The notes under the pieces were generated by a model. That model had not been told where the DNA came from, made no database searches, and saw nothing but the letters and a program-made list of their open reading frames with translations. The position numbers and the translations under genes were made by a program. A stretch of 39,898 nucleotides of DNA from Candidatus Obscuribacterales bacterium (lineage in GTDB: Bacteria; Cyanobacteriota; Vampirovibrionia; Obscuribacterales; Obscuribacteraceae), in NCBI GenBank assembly GCA_019746975.1, contig JAIERK010000137.1, positions 1-39,898 on the forward strand. Reading direction: 5' to 3'. Positions within the stretch are counted from its first letter, which is position 1. The number at the start of each line of letters is the position of its first letter. Shown here one piece after another: positions 23,140 through 31,214 of this stretch.

Positions 23140-25320
23140 ATGTTCGACCAATCAGTGAACAGCCAGTTTGAGCTGAAAAAAAACGAATCTACATCAAAGG
23201 ACTTACTAGCCGAAGTCAATTGGAATGACCTCTCCTCAAAAGCAGAGAAGGCTTCCGACAAAGACGTCAAAATGCTGGGCGACAATCTCCGATCGAACTG
23301 GAGCGACATTGGATCAGTCGCCAAAGTCGCATGCAAACACATGGCGGCCACAACAAAGCTCGGCGACCACCATCATGATTCAAAAGGTGAAGCCAAAGCG
23401 GAAGGAGCTATCAAACTCGGAAATCAGCTCGTCGGCGAGTTAAGCCTGACCTCCGTCATCAATAAGGTCGAGCAGTTTGGGACAGACGTGTGGTCGTGGC
23501 TGGCGGGCGACAATAGCAAGGCAGCCAGCAATGGCAAAGACAATCAAGGCGACAAGGACCTCGTGTCCAGAGCACACCCTCTTGAGAAAGGCGAAGGGCG
23601 AACTGACGAACTTGAGCAAGAGCCGCTGGTTCTATCTGCGTTTAGAGACATAACGCCCGATAAGCTCAGACAGATTTGGACCACCGTATTTGGTGATTCA
23701 AACATGGAGACCGCTCTGGCACTTTTTCCAAGCGCGCTTGTAAAACAAGAAGGCATCTTGCTTCAAGACAATAAGAACGAGAAGTATGAAAAATCCAAAG
23801 AACAATCGCGAGAGAAGGATAATGCCCTGACGGCTCCGACGGTCAAAGATGGCATCTATGGTGCAGAGCTCAAAGTAAACGGTCAAAAGGTCGAATACAT
23901 CGACAAAACAAAAAAAGTGAAAGTCACTACTGATGGTGGCGGACAGGTGAAAGCTGAAGTCAAAAAAGACAATGGTCAGACCTGCAATATTATTGGAAAT
24001 ACCGATGGAGAGCGATCAGTCGACATCGACGGCAAGCAGATCCTCTCGGTGGGTCGCGATGGCGCATTCAAAGCCGGTGATTTGGTCTATGACGGCAAAC
24101 AGCTCAGAAAGATCAAGGATGGTCTGGTCCTGATGCAGTGCAGCAGTGATGCCATATCAGAGTTCTTCAAGAACCTGACCGTTCGCGCCGACTTGGTCTC
24201 CAGTTCGCCGGAACAGGCACTGGCAAGACTGCGGACCGAACATCCAGACCTCAAACCAGACAATGCATACCTGATCCAATATCTCGGTGGCTATGCGCTG
24301 TTTCATCCTTCTCTGGGCAGTTTTATCAACTTCCATAAAAATGAAGCGGGTGAACTCGAACTCAAGTACGACCTCGGTGACGGAAAACATCTCCTGAGAT
24401 CGCCGTCAGGCGACCTGTATCTTGTGGACGAGAAGGATAACTCAACCAAAAAGCTGACGGCTGAACAGAAGAAAGAGCTCATGGAGAGCCTGGGTGTCAA
24501 AGCAGAGACAATCAAAAAGCTGATTGAAGCTATTGGGACTGGCGCGCCAATCACGCTAGCCGATGGTCGTCAGATCGTAGTCGACGGCTGTAGCTGCCAG
24601 CTGGTGGAACCGCAGAAGCCCGGCGAGGAGCCACTGAAGGTGAAAATCACCGAAGACGGCTACGAGATCATACAGGGCGACCGTAGAATCAAGTTCGACA
24701 AAAACACAATACTCCGAACCGAGTCCACACCGGAAGGCGACACAACCTTGAAGGTGGCAGCTGGCTTCGACATGCAAACGAAGGACTTTGTCCGCAAGAA
24801 CGGTACCTTCGTCTTGAACGATTTTCCCGATACCAGTATTTCCGACAACGGCGAAGTCAAACTTCCAGACGGAACCACGATTGCTCCGAACAACGATGTT
24901 TTCCTCGCCAACGGCGCATCCATCCGCGGAGGGCAGCTCTTCGACGCAAATGGCAATCGCATCGACTCGGCAACGCCCGTGCCCCAGAAAGCCACCCTCG
25001 ACTCCATGGTCTCTCAATTTATCGGTCTGGTAGCATCGCTCGCAGCTCGCGGAAGCGCCGCCAGCCCCAGCGACATTGCGCTTCTCGAGGCGAGTATGTC
25101 GGTAGTCCAAAATTTCGTGACTTTCTTCAATGCGACAGGGAATTCGCCAGTAGCCAACAGCTTGCAGGGATCTTTGGCAATTCTCAAGGCATCGCATGGA
25201 AAAGCTCAGCACGACTTAAGGCAGACTGAAGAGGACGATGCCCAGCTCGAGCAGAGTGTCCGAGTATTTCTTGCGAATTTAGAAGCCAAATCGACTAATC
25301 AATCCGAAAAGCATTCCTGA
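23140..25320 (+). CDS. Large repeat-rich orphan protein (726 aa)
   Basis: I do not recognise a family. There is no signal peptide or membrane segment. The N-terminal 230 residues are hydrophilic and probably helical, with a His-Asp patch, GDHHHDSKGEAK. From about 240 to 620 come many short beta-prone units built around DGxx(I/V) turns, for example LKVNGQKVEYIDKTKKVKV, VDIDGKQILSVGRDGAFK and NGEVKLPDGTTIAPNNDV. This suggests a beta-sheet or solenoid repeat fold of the kind seen in cell-surface or toxin-like proteins. The last 100 residues are helical. GGGA before the ATG is a fair ribosome site. It stands alone, divergent from amrS, with 180 bp to the next gene. Confidence 0.75.
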   Translation: MFDQSVNSQFELKKNESTSKDLLAEVNWNDLSSKAEKASDKDVKMLGDNLRSNWSDIGSVAKVACKHMAATTKLGDHHHDSKGEAKAEGAIKLGNQLVGELSLTSVINKVEQFGTDVWSWLAGDNSKAASNGKDNQGDKDLVSRAHPLEKGEGRTDELEQEPLVLSAFRDITPDKLRQIWTTVFGDSNMETALALFPSALVKQEGILLQDNKNEKYEKSKEQSREKDNALTAPTVKDGIYGAELKVNGQKVEYIDKTKKVKVTTDGGGQVKAEVKKDNGQTCNIIGNTDGERSVDIDGKQILSVGRDGAFKAGDLVYDGKQLRKIKDGLVLMQCSSDAISEFFKNLTVRADLVSSSPEQALARLRTEHPDLKPDNAYLIQYLGGYALFHPSLGSFINFHKNEAGELELKYDLGDGKHLLRSPSGDLYLVDEKDNSTKKLTAEQKKELMESLGVKAETIKKLIEAIGTGAPITLADGRQIVVDGCSCQLVEPQKPGEEPLKVKITEDGYEIIQGDRRIKFDKNTILRTESTPEGDTTLKVAAGFDMQTKDFVRKNGTFVLNDFPDTSISDNGEVKLPDGTTIAPNNDVFLANGASIRGGQLFDANGNRIDSATPVPQKATLDSMVSQFIGLVASLAARGSAASPSDIALLEASMSVVQNFVTFFNATGNSPVANSLQGSLAILKASHGKAQHDLRQTEEDDAQLEQSVRVFLANLEAKSTNQSEKHS

Positions 25321-25500
25321 GTGCATAAAAAAATCTGAATTCGTTTCAAATTCGGAGTTTGATAGAGCAACTTCTTAAAAGTGGTACATACTACCTAACG
25401 AGTAAGAATTTTGCTTCCAGAATCCTTTCAACCGGAATGGTAAGAAAATTCCAGAAATTGTTGCATACCTTGATAGTCCAGCTCAGGCAAACACGGATAG

Positions 25501-27096
25501 ATGTTCAGATCTAATCAGCCCCCGCGCGAACAATCGAAAAACCAGCAAACGCCTACGTCGAAAAAGCTTCCACAGCTCTGGTCAACTCCGACTATAGACA
25601 ACGTCGTCTCTATGCTGACGATGTCCAAGAAGGACCCAGGCCTGATTGTCGAACAATTTTGGACCGTGGAAGGGCAGGATTGCGTCTTTGACCTGAAGTC
25701 AACTGCCGATGAAAACGGTGATCCAATCTGGGCGATGTCGAAAAGTACGCTCAAGGAGACGAAAACGCTCTGGGAGCACCGCACGGTAGACACCGGGCTG
25801 ATTCATAGTCTTATCATCGCGGAGGTCTCAGGCGACATTACTGCATCGTCCTCCAGTGGCGGTCTGAATTCGACCAGTTCGATCTCTCTCGGTGTCGTCA
25901 GCGCCGAAGTCGAGCCGGTCAAAGCCGCCGAGGACAAGAAGAAGCAGGAACAGCGCCGCAAAGAGGAGCGTGAAGACGTAGAAGCGGTTCTCCAGGGCGA
26001 TATCAACAAAGTCCAGCTCCCAACCGTGCTGCAGTCCATTCAAATTGGCCAGATGACAGGCCGGTTGGCAATTCGTTCTGAAGGCAGAGGTGTTGACATT
26101 TATTTCGACGATGGCGAGCCTATTCACGCGTCTGATGGCGTCGACACCGGTCAGGACGTGATTATGGACCTGATTTCGTTAAAGGTAGGCAAGTTCCGCT
26201 TTCTACCTGATGAGCGAACAATGGAGCGCAGCATTAATCGTCGTCTCGATGGTCTGATAATGGAAGCGATCACCCTGGTTGATCAGAGCTCGTTTTTGGA
26301 GCAGCAACAGGGACTGAATGGCGAAGCCTACCTCATCGCAAGAAACCCCTCTATGTCTCCTGAGGAGTTCGAAGAGGCCGTGTACCAGGGCAATCCGGTT
26401 GACCCCTCATTGCAGAGACAGCTATATCGCGAAATTGGCGATTACAAGAAATTGTCTGATGTTCTCAGGAGTAAACCGCTAAAACGCTCAGAATGGGTGC
26501 CGATAGTCTTTAATTTGGTGACGCTCAACCTGATCGGCGTATCTGATAAGCCGCCCCAGACGCGGAAGGCGACTCAACTTCTCGATGCCCAGATAGACAT
26601 AAAGACGCTCGAACAAGTTCTCAAGCCCTGTATGCGTGCCGAAACAGGCATTCTCACCTACCCCGCTTTCCAGTACTTCGTCTCGCAAGAGTGCTTCCGT
26701 TACGAGCTCTGCGGCATGCCCTTGTCAGTGATGGTCTTCAGCATACGAAGGCGTCAGGACTATGCAGCAGCTGATTTCACGGTAGTAAAGGAGATCATGA
26801 TGGCAATGTCGGTGATCAAACGACCCATTGACATGCTTGGTCATTTCCAGATGTTCGATTACGCTGTCGTTCTTCCCAACACAGGCACCCGCTCCGCTGC
26901 GGTTTTCGCTCAGAAAACCCTGGAGACCGTTAACGGCATGACACAGGGAGCCGTTGTCATGAATTTTGGAATAGCCGGGATTCCGGAAAATTGCAAGACG
27001 ATGGGACAGCTGCTGTCAGCATCCTATGAGGCGAAGAAACATGCTGAGTCTGCGGCGTCTCCAGTGATACTCTATCAAAACATTCAGAGCCTCTAG
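25501..27096 (+). CDS. DUF4388 (PatA N-terminal-like) protein with degenerate GGDEF-like domain
   Basis: The 531-aa protein has an N-terminal segment of unknown type (about 25-110) and a Lys/Glu-rich helix (145-160). A DUF4388-like region (about 163-260) follows, with VQLPTVLQSIQIGQMTGRLAI and VDIYFDDGEPIHA. A C-terminal region (about 385-525) is laid out like a diguanylate cyclase. At the signature site, where GGDEF is expected, it reads GHFQMFDYAVVLPNT (447-461), so the catalytic residues are gone and c-di-GMP synthesis is unlikely. DUF4388 is common in signalling proteins of gliding and developmental bacteria, often near MglA-like GTPases. One follows here 85 bp on, on the same strand. A GTPase partner or regulator is inferred. 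GGATAG directly before the ATG is a weak site. Confidence 0.8.
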   Translation: MFRSNQPPREQSKNQQTPTSKKLPQLWSTPTIDNVVSMLTMSKKDPGLIVEQFWTVEGQDCVFDLKSTADENGDPIWAMSKSTLKETKTLWEHRTVDTGLIHSLIIAEVSGDITASSSSGGLNSTSSISLGVVSAEVEPVKAAEDKKKQEQRRKEEREDVEAVLQGDINKVQLPTVLQSIQIGQMTGRLAIRSEGRGVDIYFDDGEPIHASDGVDTGQDVIMDLISLKVGKFRFLPDERTMERSINRRLDGLIMEAITLVDQSSFLEQQQGLNGEAYLIARNPSMSPEEFEEAVYQGNPVDPSLQRQLYREIGDYKKLSDVLRSKPLKRSEWVPIVFNLVTLNLIGVSDKPPQTRKATQLLDAQIDIKTLEQVLKPCMRAETGILTYPAFQYFVSQECFRYELCGMPLSVMVFSIRRRQDYAAADFTVVKEIMMAMSVIKRPIDMLGHFQMFDYAVVLPNTGTRSAAVFAQKTLETVNGMTQGAVVMNFGIAGIPENCKTMGQLLSASYEAKKHAESAASPVILYQNIQSL

Positions 27097-27181
27097 ACCT
27101 CAACGTATCAATCCAGTGAGTAGATGATCAGCTTGCTGCCAGAGAGTTTAATATATAAGCGACGCCCTGAATTCAATTGAC

Positions 27182-27769
27182 ATGCCCCTCATCAACTACG
27201 CAAAACGAGAGATCACCTACAAGCTGGTTTACTATGGCACCGGACTTGGTGGCAAAACCACTAATCTGAAGTATATTCACGCCCAGATCAATCCTACTTG
27301 CAGAGGGGAAATGGTGTCCCTGGCGACAGAGACAGAGCGTACACTCTTCTTCGATTTCATGCCGATTGAGCTCGATCTTGTCGCCGGATTCAAGCTGCGC
27401 ATCGCCATTTATACCGTGCCAGGACAGGAAGAATACGACCGCAGCCGCAAGCAGATCTTGCGGGGTGCAGACGGAATCGTCTTCGTCGCCGACTCGAGCC
27501 GAATGAGAGCAGAAGCCAATGAAGAGTCGATGAAGAACATGAGGGAGAACCTCAAGTTCAACAAGCTCATACTCGATGAAATTCCGTGGGTTCTGCAATA
27601 CAATAAGCGCGACCTGGCTGATGCCTTGGCGGTAGAACGATTGGATCGATCGCTCAATACAGCAGTCGTACCAGCCTTCGAAGCGATCGCCATCGAAGGC
27701 TACGGGGTTTTCGCAACACTGAAAGCGATTACAAAGCTGATGGTAAATAAGACCAAGGCTCCAAGATAG
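27182..27769 (+). CDS. mglA: MglA-like small Ras-family GTPase
   Basis: MglA-family GTPases set cell polarity and control gliding or pilus-based motility in Myxococcus and Thermus, acting with a Roadblock partner as GAP. The 195-aa product shows the P-loop G19-TGLGG-KT (19-26), the family G3 motif TVPGQEEY (78-85) with Gln in GQ, and G4 NKRD (141-144). A canonical Ras G1-to-G3 threonine switch (about 48-54, LATETER) is present. No Roadblock (MglB) gene is in the window. The DUF4388/GGDEF-like gene just upstream is the likely functional partner. No clear ribosome site precedes the ATG, and a TATATA about 30 bases upstream could be a -10 for a short-leader transcript. Confidence 0.88.
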   Translation: MPLINYAKREITYKLVYYGTGLGGKTTNLKYIHAQINPTCRGEMVSLATETERTLFFDFMPIELDLVAGFKLRIAIYTVPGQEEYDRSRKQILRGADGIVFVADSSRMRAEANEESMKNMRENLKFNKLILDEIPWVLQYNKRDLADALAVERLDRSLNTAVVPAFEAIAIEGYGVFATLKAITKLMVNKTKAPR

Positions 27770-27972
27770 TACTGATAGAAAGCTTCACGAAGAAGCTGAC
27801 AGAACATCCGGCGACGCCGCCGCATCGCCTTAGGAATCAGTCGACCGTCGAAAAGCAACGCCATTAATCTGACGAATCAGGACAAGTAGCGATGACATCA
27901 GTAATCGACCTGACCGCGGACATTCGATCTGACGAATTAATTAACAGGGTATCGCCCTACCTGGCACGCCCC

Positions 27973-28548
27973 TCAAGCCATTCCGTACTTTTCTAGAACT
28001 TTGTCCCAGAGACCCTGCGCCTTCAGGATCAACTCGGCAATCTCGCGAACAGCTCCGCGTCCCCCATCTTTGCTCGCCACGTAGTGAGCTCTTTCTACAA
28101 GCTCTGGACGCGCATTATTAACAGCGCAACCTAATCCGCTTCGCATCATCAAGGGCAGATCGGTGAAATCATCACCGATGAACGAGGCTTGATGAGGTTC
28201 TAAGCCCTCTTTGCCGAGGATTTCGTCGAAGATTGCCATCTTCTCCAAGTGACCTTGATAAACATATGTCATCTTCAAATTGCGAGCTCTCTCTTCAGTT
28301 GCGAATGAGTCTCGTCCACTAATGACGCCGGTTTTTATGCCGTAAAACTGCAACAGATACAAGCCAAGACCATCATGCGAATTGAATGCCTTGAACTCCA
28401 TCGCCTTGTCGTTGTGATCTCTCACATAGAACAGGCTTCCGTCGGTAAGAACTCCGTCAACATCCATGAGCACAAGTTTTATCGCAGATGCACGTTGAAT
28501 GACTTCTTGAGATACTGGTTTGGTGCGGGTCTCTGTCATGCCTGTCAT
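27973..28548 (-). CDS. kdsC: KdsC-like HAD phosphatase
   Basis: This 191-aa HAD-superfamily phosphatase of the C0 subclass has the nucleophile motif D29-V-D31-GVLTDG, motif II in GVISGRDS, the motif III lysine in LEKMAIFDEIL, and motif IV GDDFTDLPLM. These and the compact, cap-less length match KdsC, which dephosphorylates Kdo-8-phosphate in lipopolysaccharide synthesis; related proteins act on other sugar-acid phosphates. The presence of a Kdo enzyme would imply an outer membrane, but no kdsA or kdsB is in the window. AGAGG five bases before the ATG supports the start. The gene converges with mglA; the 203-bp gap between them holds no clear gene. Confidence 0.87.
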   Translation of the reverse strand: MTGMTETRTKPVSQEVIQRASAIKLVLMDVDGVLTDGSLFYVRDHNDKAMEFKAFNSHDGLGLYLLQFYGIKTGVISGRDSFATEERARNLKMTYVYQGHLEKMAIFDEILGKEGLEPHQASFIGDDFTDLPLMMRSGLGCAVNNARPELVERAHYVASKDGGRGAVREIAELILKAQGLWDKVLEKYGMA

Positions 28549-28771
28549 TTGTGCCTCTCATCAAAGTGTGGTGTGTGCGAAAGTAAACACTTAGCCCCAA
28601 TGCGCACTGACAGTCTACATGCTTATCGTCGGCACGATCTTAAAACAAACAGTACTCAAGAGCCTAGATGAACGTTATTTCGCTATAGTTTCGTAGGGAG
28701 ACACGGAAAGTAGTTCGGCAACAGCTGCCTCTTTCAATATCATAAATGGCACCCGAGGTCGCTTGTTCAAT

Positions 28772-31006
28772 ATGGAAAACCAACAAGGAAGCCGAAGCTA
28801 CACGCTGGTAGATGTTCAAGCGCTCGATCACGAAAAGCCGTTGGATGCAGTCAAAAACTTCCACTTCGAGAAGCCGGACCGAATAGAACGTTGCGATATC
28901 CTGATCGTAGGCGGCGGCATGGGGGGAGCGGCGGCCGCCTTGCACACGGTGTTTCCCCAGCGCCCACACTCCGATTTCAGACCCAATTCAAAGGGCACCA
29001 AGCTAAAGGTCTGCCTCACAGAAGAAACAGACTGGCTTGGTGGACAGATAACCAGTCAGGGCGTATCCGCTCTCGATGAAAACTGGCTGGTGGAGACTTC
29101 GGGCGCAACCAGCGAGTATCAGCGTTTGCGCAGCTTGATCAGGCGCCACTATATAAAAAACTTCAAACTCAACTCCTCCGTCGGCAATTTGCAATACTTC
29201 GACCCCGGCAAATGTTGGGTGAGCAGGCTGGCTTTCGAGCCCAAGGTAGGGCTGGCTCAGTTGGAGCACATGCTCGAGCCGGGTCTCGAGGCCGGCAATT
29301 TGAATATCTTCCTTCGCCACAAGACCTGTTACGTCACGACGCAGGAATCGTTCGGGCGAATAACCGTAAAGGCTGTCGGCATGGTCAATTTGGATACCGG
29401 CGCCACTGTAGAATTTCAACCGAGAGTTTGTATCGACGCCACCGAGCTTGGTGATCTACTTCCACTTGCAAATATTCCTTACACGGTAGGGGCCGAAAGT
29501 GCTGGGCAAGCCAATGAAGATCATGCGCCCGACAAGCCTGAGCCAGAGACAGTACAGGATATCGTCTATCCATTCGTCATCACCCGCACCACCAGCGGTG
29601 ACACAAATTTGATTCCAGCCACAGAGGAATACAACGAATTCCGCAAGAAAGGCAAGTTTTCCCTTCTCGGCTACAAGATGTACGAAACATCGTCCAAGAT
29701 TGCCAAAGACGGCAGCGCAGTGGAGTTACTGCCATTCTGGACATACAGACGCCTGATAGCAAGCGACAACTTTTTCGATACCCGCCAGTCCAATGATTTG
29801 GCGATGATCAATTGGGAAGCCAACGACTTCGGCGGAGAGAACATTATCGACGTAGCGCCCGAGACACAGGCCCTGAGACTCGGCAGAGCAAAGAGTCTCA
29901 GTCTTGGATTCTTGCGATGGCTCCAGACTGAAGTTCAAAGAGACGACGGGAAAGGTGTCGGTTATCCAGAGTTCAAACTCAAAAAAGAGGTGCTCGACAG
30001 CAACGACGGTCTGGCGAAGTATCCGTACATCAGGGAGTCCAGAAGGATTGTAGCGGAGAAAACCGTTACGGAGAAAGACATCGGCAAGTCCTACAATGCA
30101 GGCGCTCGAGCCAGAATTTTCAAAGACAGCATAGGAATTGGACATTATCCAATCGATATTCACGGCAGGCAAGAGCCTGGAGCCGCCCAATCGACGAAGC
30201 CATTTCAAATTCCTCTAGGCGCTCTCATTCCTCAGAATTGCGACAATCTGATTGCGGCCTGCAAAAATATCGGTGTTACTCATATCGCAAATGGTGCCTA
30301 TCGCCTGCATCCAATCGAGTGGGCAATTGGCACCGCTGCCGGTGCATTAGCCAGACTGTCTATCTCTCATGGCAAACCACCCTGCAAGTTCACCAGGGAA
30401 GCACCGTTGCAACTGGCATTGCAAAAACTTCTGATTGAATCGGGCGCTCCGTTATTCTGGTTCGATGACATTCCAACCTGGCACGAGCACTTCCTCGAAA
30501 TTCAGATACTGGCCATAACAGGGTTGATGCCCGGCTACGACGATCATCTGAGCTTCTTGCCCGATGGTCACGTAACTCGCAGGGAAGTCGCCCAGCTGAT
30601 CAAAGCAGTCCTTTCGAAAACCAGGTTCGCAAAGGTAACCGTATCAGATCTCGCTCAAGATGATCCTGATTTTGCTGCTCTCTCGCTGTGCGCTGCGCAG
30701 AACCTTCTTGCGCTCACGGACCAGAATGCGATCAGACCGGATGCAGTTTTTACAATCGAAGAGTTGGCGATGATGGCAAAAAATCAGCTCCTCCGCCTAC
30801 CAGAGCATCGCAATGTCTTCATCGAAGTAATCTCGCAAGAGCGAGTAGATTCGGCGCCTCACGAGCCGGTCACCAGAGGCGAACTCGCCCTGTGGCTTGC
30901 GCTTCTAGTCGACTATAAAAAGCTCTGGCACGAAATAGATCTATCATTCGTGCGACCGGGAGTTACCCTACTTCCTGAATTGGCACCACAAGTCAATACG
31001 CCATAA
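28772..31006 (+). CDS. FAD-dependent oxidoreductase with SLH-like C-terminal repeats
   Basis: The protein (744 aa) has an FAD/NAD(P)-binding fold: a dinucleotide motif VGGGMGG (about 46-52), then KVCLTEETDWLGGQITSQGVSA, typical of the FAD_oxidored (PF12831-like) family. The substrate is unknown. From about 575 to 735 come three segments resembling S-layer homology repeats, for example AITGLMPGYDD...FLPDGHVTRREVAQLI and IRPDAVFTIEELAMMAKNQL. SLH repeats normally anchor exported proteins to the cell wall, yet no signal peptide is visible. The start may be TTG at 28763 or ATG at 28772; GAGGT lies 3 or 12 bases before them respectively, and ATG is preferred. It follows a 214-bp gap from kdsC, which is divergent. 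Confidence 0.82.
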   Translation: MENQQGSRSYTLVDVQALDHEKPLDAVKNFHFEKPDRIERCDILIVGGGMGGAAAALHTVFPQRPHSDFRPNSKGTKLKVCLTEETDWLGGQITSQGVSALDENWLVETSGATSEYQRLRSLIRRHYIKNFKLNSSVGNLQYFDPGKCWVSRLAFEPKVGLAQLEHMLEPGLEAGNLNIFLRHKTCYVTTQESFGRITVKAVGMVNLDTGATVEFQPRVCIDATELGDLLPLANIPYTVGAESAGQANEDHAPDKPEPETVQDIVYPFVITRTTSGDTNLIPATEEYNEFRKKGKFSLLGYKMYETSSKIAKDGSAVELLPFWTYRRLIASDNFFDTRQSNDLAMINWEANDFGGENIIDVAPETQALRLGRAKSLSLGFLRWLQTEVQRDDGKGVGYPEFKLKKEVLDSNDGLAKYPYIRESRRIVAEKTVTEKDIGKSYNAGARARIFKDSIGIGHYPIDIHGRQEPGAAQSTKPFQIPLGALIPQNCDNLIAACKNIGVTHIANGAYRLHPIEWAIGTAAGALARLSISHGKPPCKFTREAPLQLALQKLLIESGAPLFWFDDIPTWHEHFLEIQILAITGLMPGYDDHLSFLPDGHVTRREVAQLIKAVLSKTRFAKVTVSDLAQDDPDFAALSLCAAQNLLALTDQNAIRPDAVFTIEELAMMAKNQLLRLPEHRNVFIEVISQERVDSAPHEPVTRGELALWLALLVDYKKLWHEIDLSFVRPGVTLLPELAPQVNTP

Positions 31007-31019
31007 AGTACACCGGGGC

Positions 31020-31180
31020 AATCGACAATGCAATAGTTTCGAAAGTGCGCAGGTGTTTCGCCGATTGCAATAGAACTACTTGCTCGTCCAATGCCGGCTC
31101 GACGCGGGCAGTACCAGGAGCTTCACCATTCCAGGCAGGTTCGCACACTTCGAAATCGCAATTCGAGATTATCGATTAGA
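31020..31180. repeat. Intergenic element with imperfect terminal inverted repeats
   Basis: TTTCGAAAGTGCG (near 31037) faces an inverted near-copy CGCACACTTCGAAA (near 31142), with weaker extension of the pairing outward. The inner part includes GACGCGGGCAGTACCAG, a near match to a core at 19240. No gene is seen between the FAD oxidoreductase and the SNF2 gene. Confidence 0.45.
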
Positions 31181-31214
31181 ACAATACCGTGTTTCGGAAG
31201 AACGTGTGATTGGA

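Noticed and set aside
24556..25212. 218-aa open frame antisense to the 726-aa orphan gene
   Set aside because: It is a shadow frame; the plus-strand frame is longer, starts at a plausible site and has coherent repeat structure.
27890..27994. 34-codon frame (MTSVIDLTADIRSDEL start) overlapping the end of kdsC
   Set aside because: It has no ribosome site, overlaps a convergent gene and has no distinctive features.
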